The notes: a model not told the origin generated them from the sequence alone. A stretch of 64,000 nt of DNA from Yponomeuta sedellus (GCA_934045075.1 OW203738.1:4703487-4767486); one strand, 5' to 3'; positions 41,472 to 53,292 are shown, numbered from the stretch's first letter. Numbers and translations: made by a program.

Positions 41472-43697
41472 TAAAGATAAAGATTATTTATTTATCAAAC
41501 ATGAGTTATAAGTATAAGGCTGTTAAATAATATTAAATAATATGTTCTGTGCATGTTTTGTCCATTGGGACTTACAAAATCTTTGAGAGAGCACCATAAG
41601 TTGTCTTTTGCATATGTCAAAAATGTGATAATAAATATAATTCAATAGTAAAAAAACCAGTTCAGTCAGAAGATAATAATAAATGCCTATCCTATAATGA
41701 AACATTTTTAAAGGGTATACACAAGGTCAATGAAGGTTAATAGGTTAATATGTCTAATAAAGTAATTGCTTATGTCAGGGTATATAATTCATTCAGGAAT
41801 TCCATTAAATTATAATAACATTTATCCAACAGCATTTTTTTCAATTTAAATTTGAATTGGTCCATATCTAATTCTCGTAAAGATTCTGGTATTTTATTGT
41901 AGATTGTAGGACCCATACAAAATACACTCTTTTGCATAAGTGCAGTGTTGGCTCTACGAGTACAGACTTTACTTTCGTCTCGTTGTAAGCGAGTGCTGAC
42001 GAGCGAAACCGGTTGGAAAATATCTGGGTTAGTTTTTACAAAGAGTCCCATCTCTAGAATATACATTGATGGAAGTGTCAGAATATTGTTGTCTTTAAAA
42101 TAAGATTTACAACTGTCAGTCTTTTTTAATCTAAACATTGCTCTTAGACACCTTTTTTGCGCTTTAAACGCTATATCTCTGTCAGTGGAATTACCCCAAA
42201 ATATTAGACCATACCTCAACACAGAAGCTACAATACCATGGTAGGCAGTAATTAGAGCATCTGTATTAGTAACAGGAGCAAGTTTATAGAGAAGGTAGGC
42301 CGATGAGCTAACTTTTTTGCAGAGTCCCGCAATATGCGCTTTCCAATTTAGATTTCGGTCCACTGTTAATCCTAAAAATTTTGTAGTCACTACTTGCTCT
42401 ATTTTACTATTTTCATAATTTATATCTAAGTTTACAATCGGTAACCTTTGACTAAATTGCATTAAATTAGTTTTAGTTAAATTTACCTTTAAATTATTAT
42501 TATTTAACCAATTTATGATAGATTGTAGAGTCTGGTTTATGTCATATTCGTAAGATGTTTCTTGGTCACATTGGATTGTTACGGTGCTGTCATCCGCAAA
42601 TAGAGTCATTGGGTGCGGAGTGACTTTAGGAAGATCATTAATGTAGAGTATGAAAAGTAACGGTGCCATTACGCTTCTTGAGGAACCCCGTGGCAAACTT
42701 TACGCTTACGTGACATGAAAGAATCTTCAAGTTTAGTTTTAGGATTTATTGTTGTAATTTCTGTGTATTGTGTCCTGTTTTCAAGATACGACTCTATTAG
42801 TTTCCATACATTTCCCCGTATTCCGTATGCTTCAAGCTTTCGCAGTAAGATAGAATGCTCTACATGATCGAAGGCCTGCGTCATATCCATGTATAACGCA
42901 GAGACTGGGACTTTTTTATCCATGCATGTCATAACTGTATTTAAGAAATCGTAAATGGCCAGATTAATCGTTTTGCCTTGCCTAAATCCCTTTTGTTCCA
43001 TAGTCAATATATTATTATATTCTAGATACGCGTAAATTTTTTTATACATGTATTTCTCAAAAATTTTAGCAAATATTGGAATAAGAGCGAATGGTCTATA
43101 AAATTCCATTTGTTTCCTATTTTCTTTTTTAAAAAGGGGTTTTATTATTGCTTGTTTCAAACTGTTAGGATAGATGCCTGCTGCTATGGTAAGATTAACA
43201 ATGTAACTTAAGTGACCACAGATTTCTACCGCTACATGTTTTATTATTTTTGTAGAGACGCCGTCGTATCCAACGCTGTTTGTATTCTTTAACGATTTAA
43301 TTATTCTCCAAATGTCGTGTGGTATACTGGGCTCCATGAACATCGATTTACAACAGTGTGTAATACGGGACTCTACTACTCGTGATTGTGTATCAGTATT
43401 GGCTATGGGCTTAATTTTGTCAATGAAAAAGTCATTGAACGCATTTGATATAGTTTGTGGGTCTGTTATGGTCTCATTGTCAATTTCTATTTTTGAGATA
43501 GAGTCTCTAGGTAGGTTTTGCTTGGAACTATTTATTATATGCCATGTGGCCTTAGATTTATTGTCAGCCGTTTTTATTTTATAATTGTTTTGAACCAGTT
43601 TTGTCAGACGCACGATTTTCCTAAAGATTTTTGTGTAGTTTTTAAAATTTATTCTATTTATTTTATTGGGTTTGAGTCTGTATAACCATAGTAATTT
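41472..43697 (-). pseudogene. 5'-truncated LINE with frameshifted reverse transcriptase
   Basis: On the minus strand a frame open from about 43697 runs through pre-RT and RT motifs (WHIINSSKQNLPRD, SVGYDGVSTKIIKH, IIKPLFKKENRKQ, KGFRQGKTINLA, ALYMDMTQAFDHV, VCHGVPQ) to 42669. The overlapping frame 42696-41770 continues with APLLFILYINDLPK, the catalytic TLFADDSTVT and a C-terminus ending NELYTLT. One frameshift lies exactly at the GVPQ motif. The 3' UTR ends at aataaataatctttatcttt near 41472. Endonuclease and ORF1 are missing, so it is a dead jockey-superfamily copy. Confidence 0.85.
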
Positions 43698-43704
43698 TCT
43701 TTTT

Positions 43705-44170
43705 TTACCGCCGCAAGTTTTTATGCCACGTGACGCGTTCCCTAATTATTTTAACAGCATATGCTGCAGAGCTAAGCTTATTTGCCAATTTTTCTATATG
43801 AGGACCCCATTGAAGCTTTGCATAAATTGTGATACCTAGAAATACAGTTTCTTTGACAATGTCTAGTTTGTCATTTCCCAATATAACTTTGCTGTCAACT
43901 ACTTTGACATTTGGTAGAGTGAACTTTATACATATTGTTTTTTTTAAATTTAACAAATAAGTTATTAGACGTGAACCAGTTTAGTACCTGAGGGAGAGCA
44001 TTATTTGTACTGTCAAGATCATTCTCTTGTCTCTTAATTTTGAAAATAAGTGACGTGTCATTTGCAAATAATACTATCTCTGACATATTTTGAACCATGA
44101 AAGGAAAATCATTTATATATACGAGGAAGAGGAACGGCTCCAAAATCGATCCTGTGGCACTCGTATCCTG
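43705..44170 (-). pseudogene. Second LINE reverse-transcriptase fragment, frameshifted
   Basis: The minus strand reads EPFLFLVYINDFPFMVQNMS and EIVLFANDTSLIF, where the catalytic FADD is changed to FAND. After a frame break it reads VVDSKVILGNDKLDIVKETV, FLGITIYAKLQWGPHIE and LSSAAYAVKI. It covers only the middle of an RT. It abuts the 5' end of the neighbouring LINE copy but represents a later RT segment, so it is a separate truncated copy. Confidence 0.75.
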
Positions 44171-44179
44171 ACCTCTGAC

Positions 44180-44755
44180 CCTGAAGATTTAGTTCTATTT
44201 ATATCAGCTCTTTGAATACTTTCTTCCTCATAATGATGTCATAAGTTTTAGAAACATTTCGCCTTCTTCCAAGGATCCGTTCGCACTCAAGATCATTGGT
44301 TCACGACTCGTGATGACTACTCTAGACTATGACGATTCTTGTCTCCTCTCGTTTTTAGGGTGCCGTACCCAATGGGTGCAAATCGAGACCCTATTACTTG
44401 ACAATACTTCGCTGTCTGTTTAACCTTATCTTTAAGTATAATTGCGACGATTTTTTAAGAATAAAAGTTCTATTCTAATTCAGAGATCTATCTTTTGAAC
44501 CGTAATAGGTAGACACTTGAAATTTTCACAGAATGTGTACACCTGAATAAGATCTCAACTGGCTAAGGAAGAAAATACCCAACAAGAAAGAGTGTGAGGA
44601 ATGCCTAAGCCAAGAACTGACCTGAACAGAAGAACTTGGACAGATGTAAAAAACTATTTTTAAAATATCATTAAAAAAATCCGAAAGGGTCCTAACAAAG
44701 GATCTAGAGCAGTGATTTGGTTGGAACAATGTTTTCTTGTTTTTTTACTATTATT
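44180..44755. other. Intronic stretch with a common GGGTGCCGTACCC-type repeat
   Basis: 44358-44430 (tagggtgccgtacccaatgg ... cgagaccctattacttgac) resembles a repeat frequent in lepidopteran DNA, as I remember it. The rest is unassigned. Confidence 0.4.
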
Positions 44756-45040
44756 TATTATTAACCCTCCGACGCTGTAGTGCCTGGGACATGGTTCTAT
44801 AGATGGTGTAGGCTTGCCCAGCACCTATACCATCCTGACAGCTTAGTCGGCCTAGCCCACAGGAAAGACTAGTCAATAAGTGCGGAGTCAACTAAGCCGC
44901 GTGTTTCCTTACGATGTTTTTCTTCACTGTTAGCGTCGGAGTGGTCCCTTCACCCATCTAGTGTGAGTGAAGATACCACTGGATAAATCATCTCATTCAG
45001 TAGATGCAAAAAAGCCAATATTATTATTATTAACCCTACA
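44755..45040 (+). mobile_element. Family E repeat with inverted first half
   Basis: The right half (gtcggagtggtcccttcacc ... caaaaaagcc plus ATT repeats) matches other family E copies. The left half (cgctgtagtgcctgggacat...agcttagtcggcctagccca) is the reverse complement of the segment that lies directly upstream in the copy at 60300-60510. The internal order therefore differs by an inversion. Confidence 0.65.
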
Positions 45041-45189
45041 AACCTAATAATCTTAAGAACCATGCAAACCCAACCTAACCTAAGCCCTTCAATGATAACA
45101 GGATCTTTGCGTAACGCAATGAATAGTACCAACGATGTGTTTTGTCTTTGCTATAGTGGTACTGATAAGTGCTTTAACTCTGTGATGCT

Positions 45190-45420
45190 CTCAATTATTG
45201 AACATACATGTCTAATTTCTCGTATAAAGTGCGGTCCTTTTCACAGGTACGCATTTTGTGCTTATACACACAATGGGAACTGGAGGCGCCACGTGGTGGT
45301 TCTAATGAGTCTAATTTCTCGTATAAAGTGCGGTCCTTTTTACAGGTCCGCATTTTATCACATTTTGTGCTTATATACACAATGGGGACTGGTGGCGCCA
45401 CGTGGTGGTACACACCTGAA
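45190..45420 (+). repeat. Tandem duplication of about 110 bp
   Basis: Two copies of gtctaatttctcgtataaag ... tgcggtcctttt...acaggt...cgcattttgtgcttata... ggaggcgccacgtggtggt, with a small internal length difference. The gcggtcc motif links it to the GACCGCAC sequences at 40.7-41.3 and 45.5-45.6 kb. Confidence 0.8.
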
Positions 45421-45539
45421 CTATATTTTGGTTTGTGTTAACTCAACTCGACAAAAATACCGAATATGAGGTCCTCCCCGAAAATTTGCTCATACTTCAC
45501 CAGTCAAACAATCAGAACGCGAGAATTCGATAGCTATAT

Positions 45540-45886
45540 TTGAAGCTTCCTCAAAATATTGTGCGGACGTCCGCACAATGAGGTCCGACCGCACATTGAG
45601 GATTTTTGACTAACTTAAGACCGCACAATGTTAAAGCCGCGAAGACATACATACATACATACATACATACATACATACATACATACATACATACATACAT
45701 ACATACATACATACATACATACATACATACATACATACATACATACATACATACATACATACATACATACATACATACATACATACATACATACATACAT
45801 ACATACATACATACATACATACATACATACATACATACATACATACATACATACATACATACATACATACATACATACATACATAC
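45540..45886 (+). repeat. GACCGCAC-rich repeat and (ACAT)n microsatellite of about 60 units
   Basis: cggacgtccgcacaatgagg and gaccgcacaatg motifs run up to gccgcgaag. A nearly pure ACAT array follows at 45645-45886 (242 bp). Read in reverse, the junction resembles the (CATA)n junction at 40677. Reading frames through the array are artefacts. Confidence 0.9.
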
Positions 45887-46274
45887 GAGCCAAACACACT
45901 ACCCTTCTTTTATGCCATGTGTTCGCAGCCAGGTAAAAAGGCAGGATAGTACAGAAACTACCGACAAAAGAATGCGGTCGAGTGCCATTGTATATATATA
46001 ACAGTCTCTTGTTCGATATAAAATTATAAAGAGGTGTTTAATAATAACAGCTTCACGGCTCGACCATATGGGGGCAAACCTGTTATGCCATCTATACATA
46101 CCTTCGTGGACACGTGAGGCGGTATACTGTTTCTGTCCCGACTTAAAAAGTGCTATGGTCCTGGGATTGGGGGTTCTCAACTTGCTGTTTCCGCGTTGAT
46201 CTTGCGGAGGCTTGACTACGAAAGGGGGCGTGGTGGGTTCGATCTCTACTGGAGGCCACCGTACTTGATTTGTA

Positions 46275-46787
46275 CAACAAATTAGGCGTGATCGTTGCAA
46301 AGACGAACCGTTTTATAAGACCGTTTTGTGTTCCGCGACGATAGGACCGTTTTACGTTTCATTATAAAGCAGTGCCAGAGACTCTAAAGCAGTGCCAGCG
46401 TTTGTTCGTCGCGAGACCAGTCCTTAGACTGTTTGACGCGGATATGTCCTTTATTGCTATATTAATAGAGCCTAGAACGTAATGAGATCATTGCGACGTC
46501 GTCGTCGGCTCCTTGCTCGTTCCGTTCGTTTTGGTCTGTGATACAATAAAGTAGTCTTTATGTCTATGAATATACAGTCGAATATCGTGTAAAACAACTT
46601 ATTTTTTCCGATGTTTCGTGATTTCGTCTCGTTCGCACACGTTTGACCGTCCTCTGCGCCTTGCTCGTTCGCATACAATGAAACCAGTTGCGAACGAGGA
46701 CCGTTTCGAGGACCTGTTTTCGTTCCAGAAAAAACGGTTGCGTTTCGTCGTCGAAAAATCGGACAACGACCCACTCCTACAACAAAT
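46275..46787 (+). mobile_element. hAT-type MITE copy 1 with 8-bp target duplication
   Basis: The element is 46283-46779 (497 bp), starting TAGGCGTGATCGTTG and ending CAACGACCCACTCCTA, imperfect inverted ends of the hAT TAGRGGTGGG type. CAACAAAT flanks it exactly (46275-46282 and 46780-46787). No transposase frame. The near-identical copy 2 is at 52403-52900 in reverse. Confidence 0.9.
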
Positions 46788-46859
46788 AGCCCTAATCTGG
46801 GTGTATTTCTATGTTTTTGACGTCCTTGCCTGGTTACCACAGCACAGGGTATCCTAGTT

Positions 46860-48130
46860 TAGGACCGGGACTAGTGATAGTGTTGTGTAGAAGTTATTAT
46901 ACTGTAGCTTGCAATATATATATATAAGAATATTCTTTATAGTTCACTGGAAAAACAACAAACAAAAAACTATTGCAAATATATATAGTACAATTGGCGG
47001 CCTTATTGAAAAAGCAATAGAGCTATTCCTAAAAATATTCATACTGCCATATGCCGGTATAAAGATATGTTGTCGTGTGCACAGCGACCGGCGTCATGCG
47101 CAGGCGCCGGCGCCAAGCGAGCCGGTTGCGTCGCGCGCGCAGCGATTTATTCAACTGCAGCACGTCTAATACGACATGAGGCCGAATCATGCGCACCAAA
47201 TCTTGTAGGAATACTGAATGCGGTAGCAATTAATACGGAAATAGACAGACAATTGAAATTGTTCAGGATTTGGTGGGCATAATATAGGAGCTGATCGGTT
47301 CCCAGAGAAGCTGAAGGACCGTGGATCCACAGAAAAACTGTTCGGGCCTGTTTCCTGAAGCTAAAGGTACCAACATTGATCTCTTAGAAGATTTTAAATG
47401 ATAAATTATCGTGATATTTTTTTGTCTCTCCAAGTAATACTGTTCGTAACATAATTCTTAAGGCGGTTCAGGCTGCCTACTAGCGCCACCAATGGAAAAA
47501 ATCAAACTCTTGTTTTATTATAAGGTTTTTATTTAAAACTGAACATGAGAAATCTTAACGACTGTGACAAAATATTTTAGACCCTACAGTCTACAACCCT
47601 ACGAGTCAACAACCAAACACTTTAATCACTTTCCATCAAAAACAGTTGTTTTTAGCGGAAATCGATTAGAGTTCTAGTCTATCGATCCTACGTTCTACAG
47701 TCTATTTATTCTTACTTGTCTAATTAAGTAAACAAGATTCTAACCTTAAAATTGAGACTAGACATTTTCTCGCAAATTCATAAACTATGTTTATAAAATT
47801 GGCAGCGTGTTATCTAAAAGAGTGTTCCAAGTTACTTCATTTATGTTTATGGAAATATGGCAGTTTTGGACTAAAAAGTTACAGTTTACGGGTAGAATCT
47901 TGTTTACTAAATTGGACAAGTAAGAATAAACGAACTATAGACTGTATAGGTCTATTTATTTCGATACACAGCGCTATCTAGAGCCCTAATCACGCACATC
48001 AAAACCTGAGCGACTCCAAAATAACTGACAAATTCGACACTAGATTGACAGACGATTGGAATCGGTCAGGATTTCGTCCGCGTAACATAGGAGTATAACT
48101 GAATGGAAGCATCGGTTTGTCTACAGTGCG
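46860..48130. other. Intronic stretch without recognised genes
   Basis: It includes a GC-rich block at 47080-47150 (gcgccggcgccaagcgagcc) and AT-rich flanks. No coding support. Confidence 0.35.
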
Positions 48131-48140
48131 TGCTAGACCT

Positions 48141-48190
48141 GCCGGCCTTGAATCTTAAAAAAGGCTATTTTTTTAAGATTCAAGGCCGGC
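48141..48190. repeat. 50-bp palindrome
   Basis: Arms gccggccttgaatcttaaaa are inverted perfectly around a short aaggctat centre. Confidence 0.8.
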
Positions 48191-48334
48191 ACATACTTGA
48201 AAAAAATATGTCGGATTGGCTGGTTATGTAAGGCAAGAATGCTAGTGTGAGGAATGCCGAAGCGCCAGTTTTTTTCATTGATATTTTTTTTTGTAATCAA
48301 CCTCTAAACGGCATGGCATGATTAAGTTTTTCCC

Positions 48335-48440
48335 CTTAGTGTAGCTCGCAAACATGATCATAAGTTCTAGCTAATTGTGAAGGAAAACTATACGTGAGGA
48401 AACCAGAGCGCCTCTACATGGGGTGTAAAATCACCGGATC
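48335..48440 (+). repeat. Family A SINE fragment
   Basis: ttctagctaattgtgaagga...aaactatacgtgaggaaacc corresponds to the middle of family A. Confidence 0.5.
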
Positions 48441-48734
48441 TATCTGAGAAGGGATACGAACGACCTTTGTTATTGGGAAACCTTCGAGTTTCATACATTT
48501 TGGTTCCGTAAGTAGTCACTTTAGTATGGAACAGTGGACAATATTTTTTTGACTATATTTTTTTTTTCAGAAATAACTTTTTTGAACTAAAACTTTTGTA
48601 AGCGTAGGTACACTTCTGCGAAATGGTAGAGCGAAGTTAATCCGGAAATAAAACTTGTTCATATTGATGAGTACAGCCCCCCATTTCCAAATTACACCCT
48701 GTATAGATAAGCAATTAATTATATAGATACTCTA

Positions 48735-48920
48735 CACTTTTAAAAACCTATTTAGAGGCTAAAAATTTTACCCATGCCGGGACTCGAACCCACGACCTCT
48801 GGCGAACCGTGCATTCTGGCACGGTTAGCCAGAGGTCGCGGGATCGAGTCCTGGCATGGGTAGAATTTTTAGCATGTAAATAGGTTTTTTTAAATTGTCC
48901 TTAGCGAGGGTTAGTGCAAA
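48735..48920. repeat. Family B SINE fold-back
   Basis: Two inverted copies of the tRNA-like 3' half (acccatgccgggactcgaac / gggatcgagtcctggcatgg) meet near 48813. The aaaaacctatttagaggcta ends are on both outsides. The arms are about 75 bp. Confidence 0.75.
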
Positions 48921-48924
48921 ATAA

Positions 48925-50570
48925 TATACTCTACACTTCCTTCTCTGCCTTGTGGGATAAGAGCATCTAATTTCAACTTTTCTTCATCGTAACCGTCTTA
49001 ATATGGCACTTCTGCTATATAATAGGGATGCCATATACTGCACTTATCTATCGATCTCGCGCAAAACAAATGGTAAATCGTTAGTGCGCCAAGACAGCGG
49101 AAGCTACGCACAAAAAGACCGCGCGCGCAGCGGGCGCCGGCGCTCGTTATAGATCGCTGAGGCGACATGTCGCGTCTAGAGATGTGTGAACGTACAATAT
49201 GTCGATAGTAATAACTAGTATTCCTATCGACTAACTTGCTTGACTATACTGCAAAATCAGCTGAGCGTACCACCCTTTAGCAGATAGATATAACATTTAC
49301 ATACAAGCACATACATTGCTTCTGGCCCCACACTAGGATACCCTGTGTCGTGGGAACCAGATACAACGACATCACAAACATGTAAACATCCAAGACCTGG
49401 GCTTTTTTTTTGGTCCCCAGCCGGGATTTTCAAGCGCTGAGTTATGTGAACACCTCGGGCAATTTCAAGCGCTGAGTTATGTGAACACCTCGCACACCCA
49501 AGTTTTCACACGGTTTTTTCGTCTGTTGGTAATGGGACCGGCCTACACTTAACAAATTCTAAATTTGCTTAAGCAATACACATTAACACATGACACTATT
49601 TATTATTATTTTAATTCTTTATTGCAATAATTGAGTAAATGTACAAGGGCGTGCTAAATGCAAGAAGCATTCTCTTCCAGCAAATCTTTGGTGTTGAAGA
49701 GACTCGCAAAGGGTAGTCCAGGAAAAGAAGACATTGACAATTATATTGACTCCGTAACCTAAACTTAAAGCAAAGTATCGATATCGGTGTATAATTCATA
49801 GTTGTCGCGCATCCCTAGTTACGACTGCGCAGTGTGGCTAGGAAGTGAGGTGCAGACTAATGCTAAGCTGTGATTGGCTCTAAGTGTGACCATAAACGTG
49901 TTCAAATTAGACCTGTCTAAGAATTTTAATTGGAGATTAGCTGACCATAACTCTGTGGTCACCCGTTTATTAGTCACGGATTCAGATGAAACCATCCAAA
50001 TTCTAAGAAATGTACAAAATAGTTATTATTCTCCAAAGGTTAAAATGCTTTAAAAAAATCACTTTTGAAATTATTTACTGCCTTTATTAAATTATTTACT
50101 ACATTTACTGTCTAACTATTCTTTATTATTACTGTATGACTTGAAGCTATGTTTATTAAACCAGTGTTAGGATTTAATATATCTATGAAATCTTAAATAT
50201 TTATGATAATAATAATTAATGATAAAAATGGAACTACACCTAAAACATTCTAATTTAAATAAAATATTTGAGCCAGATCGCTGTCGGGCGGCAGAGTACC
50301 AAGAAGGCTGGCGGCATTGCCTCGCTGTATGGCTAGGCTTATTCTTTGGCAAAAGTAAGCACCAGCCCTCGGGTCTCCTGAAGCGTCAACTAGGCGCGAC
50401 GAGATCTCCTTAAAGAGGAGTCTCGCCTCCGGACCCCATGGCCCCAGAGTCTCGACTCCGAAAGGCACAAATATATAGCCCTGCCCTATGGCTGCATATT
50501 TCTGCCTCTTATTCGACTCTGCGTTGGACGCCGCCGCTCCCCGTCTAACTAACGGGGAGCATAAAAATCC
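48925..50570. other. Intronic stretch with minor repeat fragments
   Basis: 49310-49400 (ggccccacactaggataccc) resembles the element tail at 205-245. 49440-49500 duplicates tcaagcgctgagttatgtga in tandem. 49615-49660 is a reversed SINE tail. 50285-50480 is a GC-richer block of unknown origin. No gene. Confidence 0.4.
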
Positions 50571-50870
50571 AGAACCGGCGCGCGTGCAACGGCTAATGAA
50601 CGTTGATGAAGCGAAGGTGAACTTACAGACTCCAGTGCAATCTGTGCAATAGAATTTTCAATTTTCTTCACTTTCTTGGCACACTCCTCCACTTCACTCT
50701 GCAAAGCTACCACCTTCCTTTTCTGTGCATTCTTTGCTTTACTGTAAAATAACTTATAGATTTTAATCGTTTGGAAGGTGGTCGGTCAGGATGGAGGCAA
50801 GTGGCAGTCCCTGGTCTCTGCGTACCTCTCTGGGATACAGGCATGAGGTTATGTTACGTTATACTTATTT
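50560..50870 (+). repeat. Family D LINE tail split by a 154-bp exon-like insert
   Basis: The left half ends gttgatgaagcgaaggtga at 50620 and the right half resumes at 50774 with gaaggtggtcggtcaggatg and continues to tctctgggatacaggc. The 7-mer GAAGGTG is duplicated at 50613-50619 and 50774-50780, flanking the insert. Confidence 0.7.
50627..50741 (-). pseudogene. Orphan coiled-coil exon-like segment
   Basis: On the minus strand a 115-nt segment lies between an acceptor (attttacag, 50742-50750) and a donor GTAAGT (50626-50621). It encodes KAKNAQKRKVVALQSEVEEC then AKKVKKIENSIAQIALES, a heptad-rich coiled coil. No neighbouring exons are visible. It sits wholly within the inserted 154 bp, so it was carried in, perhaps from a pre-mRNA or from a spliced mobile-element gene. 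The parent gene is not recognised. Confidence 0.5.
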
Positions 50871-50874
50871 AATG

Positions 50875-51435
50875 ACTTTAAATTAGCTACACTAATCCGT
50901 TTTTTTCTGGTGAAAACATAATTAAGTACAAAAATATCGTTTCATTCATTCCGCCTTTGTTCAGAAATGGGCAGCCACTTAATAAATTATATATTATTAA
51001 TTATTTTTGTAATTAAAATGTCCTATTATATTTGTTATTTAAGATATTGGCGAATAAAGGCTATTTTCATTTTTCATTCCGCTATTCAATCAGAGCTTAC
51101 TGTTTTTTTTTTTCAATTATAAATTCTCGTCGCCAAAACGTTGATTCACGCCTACACCATACTTCACTAGTTGTATGGTATAATGCACTCGGAATGACCA
51201 TATGCTCACAAACTCCAAGAACCAATATTTAGCTTGCACTCGCACCTTAGACCTAATAATAACACTGTTCTCTTCTATTAACTCGTGTTGCTAGTTCTAC
51301 AGCCGCAAAATTGTTGTCGAGGCATTTATAGGTAAACTAGCCAAGTCTACAAGTCACGATCAAGATTGGTTCTAAAACGTGTGTAGCAAACAAATAGGCA
51401 TAATCATCGTATCTTTCTTCAAATCTCTGCTACTG
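50875..51435. other. Intronic stretch without recognised features
   Basis: AT-rich, no coding signal. Confidence 0.35.
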
Positions 51436-51439
51436 TGAG

Positions 51440-51500
51440 ATAGATAGAGAACACTTTATTGTACATAAAATGGAAAGTACACAGATACTTGTAAGTTCTC
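51440..51500 (-). repeat. Family G tail, reverse
   Basis: gatagatagagaacactttat...tgtacataaaatgg matches the reversed 3' end. Confidence 0.6.
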
Positions 51501-51789
51501 TTCTCGATAGTTAAAGTGATTCGCTTCTAGTTCTTTCTGTACTATGTAAGGTCATAAATGTAAATCTGATAGGTACCTAATTGATTCAATCTCGACCTAA
51601 GCCTCAGAATGTGCTGCACTGTTTGCGAGATGAAAAATCTTCCAAGAAAACATTTCTGTGTCGTGATAATTTTAAAAATGAATATGAAACTGTTACACAT
51701 AAGTGTAACTAACAGTGTAATTTTCAGGCATTCTTACAATATACACAGGTGTTTAAGTGTTTATACAATGTAATAATCTTGTATATTTG

Positions 51790-51940
51790 TATGTAGTCCA
51801 TCCGTCCGTCCAGTCCATCCAAAGGTTGTCTGGAGGAGATTACTTTTAGTCATAAGGGCGTTGTCTGTACTCTTAGGTTAAGAAATATCTGTGTAATTTT
51901 CATTTTTATGTACAATAAAGTGTTCTCTATCTATCTATAA
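51790..51940 (+). repeat. Family G retrotransposon 3' end
   Basis: ccatccaaaggttgtctgga ... ttaggttaagaaatatctgt ... acaataaagtgttctctatc and CTAT repeats. Confidence 0.65.
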
Positions 51941-52008
51941 ACACGCCTGTATCCCGGAGGGGTAGGCAGAGACCCGAGTTGGCCTCTTGCCACGATCCTG
52001 ACAAAAAG
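51941..52008 (-). repeat. Family D tail, reverse
   Basis: acacgcctgtatcccggagg ... ttgccacgatcctgac is the inverted family D end, sandwiched between a family G tail and a family A SINE. Confidence 0.6.
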
Positions 52009-52310
52009 CGGTGGTAGCGGAGCGGTAGAACGTCGGCTTCGCATTCGGAGGTCGCTGTTCGAATCCCGACATGTGCAAATGACGTTGTTTCCGAAATTTG
52101 TGCCTACATTATGTGAAGTTTTAGTAGCAATGCCACTCGCTAAGCTGAAGGAACACGTCGTGAGGAAACCGGAGTGTGAGGTGTTCACGTACTTGAAATC
52201 CCCAATCCGTGGTGGGCACGTGTGGTGATTAAGCCCTCTCTCTCACAGAGGAACTGTGCAATGCACTGGGTCGTACATAGGCTGCATTATACGATAATGA
52301 CTTTCGGGTA
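52009..52310 (+). mobile_element. tRNA-derived SINE, family A
   Basis: Head ggtggtagcggagcggtaga with B box tgttcgaatccc. The body runs through gtcgtgaggaaaccggagtg, ggtgggcacgtgtggtgatt and gggtcgtacataggctgcat. Full length with a clear tRNA-like start. Confidence 0.75.
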
Positions 52311-52317
52311 GTCATTA

Positions 52318-52965
52318 GATAGATAGATGGATAGATAGAGAACACTTTATTGTACATAAAAGAGGAAATTACACAGATATTTCTTAACCTAAGAGTACAG
52401 ACTAGGAGTGGGTCGTTGTCCGATTTTTCGACGACGAAACGCAACCGTTTTTTTCTGGAACGAAAACAGGTCCTCGAAACGGTCCTCGTTCGCAACTGGT
52501 TTCATTGTATGCGAACGAGCAAGGCGCAGAGGACGGTCAAACGAGTGCGAACGAGACGAAATCACGAAACATCGGAAAAAATAAGTGGTTTTACACGATA
52601 TTCGACTGTATACTCATAGAAATAAAGATTACTTTATTGTATCACAGACCAAAACGAACGGAACGAGCAAGGAGCCGACGACGACGTCGCAATGATGTCA
52701 TTACGTTCTAGGCTCTATTAATATAGCACTAAAGGACATATCCGCGTCAAACAATCTAAGGACTGGTCTCGCGACGAACAAACGCTGGCACTGCTTTAGA
52801 GTCTCTGGCACTGCTTTATAATGAAACGTAAAACGGTCCTATCGTCGCGGAACAAAAAACGGTCTTATAAAACGGTTCGTCTTTGCAACGATCACGCCTA
52901 GTACAGACGGCGACTTTATCACTAAAAGTGGTCTCTCCCAGACAACCTTTGGATGTACTGGAGCA
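52318..52965 (-). mobile_element. Family G tail (reverse) split by hAT-type MITE copy 2
   Basis: The family G sequence is 52318-52402 and resumes at 52909 through agtggtctctcccagacaac. The MITE occupies 52403-52900 (498 bp; TAGGAGTGGGTCGTTG ... CAACGATCACGCCTA) with the 8-bp duplication GTACAGAC at 52395-52402 and 52901-52908. It is the inverted near-identical copy of 46283-46779. Confidence 0.9.
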
Positions 52966-53190
52966 ATATATTGGAGAAGGAAGTAGATGGACAAATAAAT
53001 CAAAATATTTCAGATATATATACAATATCTGAAATATTTTAATGAAAACAACATGCTTAATTATACTAACTGTAAACAGATACATACAAATAATATACAT
53101 AAATAGAAAGTGATATAAAAATGTACATTTTATATAAATTCATAATATATTAGAGGCTTTTTTGAACTAAAACTTTCGTAAGCACAACAC

Positions 53191-53292
53191 ATTGTAGACT
53201 TTTAGTCCGGATTTACTTACGGAGCGAAAGCTGGTCGGACTTTTTCCGATATAAAAACACCCGTAAGTAAATCCGGACTAAAAGTCTACAAT
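53191..53292. repeat. Short MITE with 32-bp inverted ends
   Basis: Ends attgtagacttttagtccgg...atttacttacgg are perfect inverted copies around a centre of about 38 bp. Confidence 0.8.

Noticed and set aside
41770..43613. Functional reverse transcriptase
   Set aside because: A frameshift at GVPQ, missing endonuclease and ORF1, and a 5' truncation make it a dead LINE copy.
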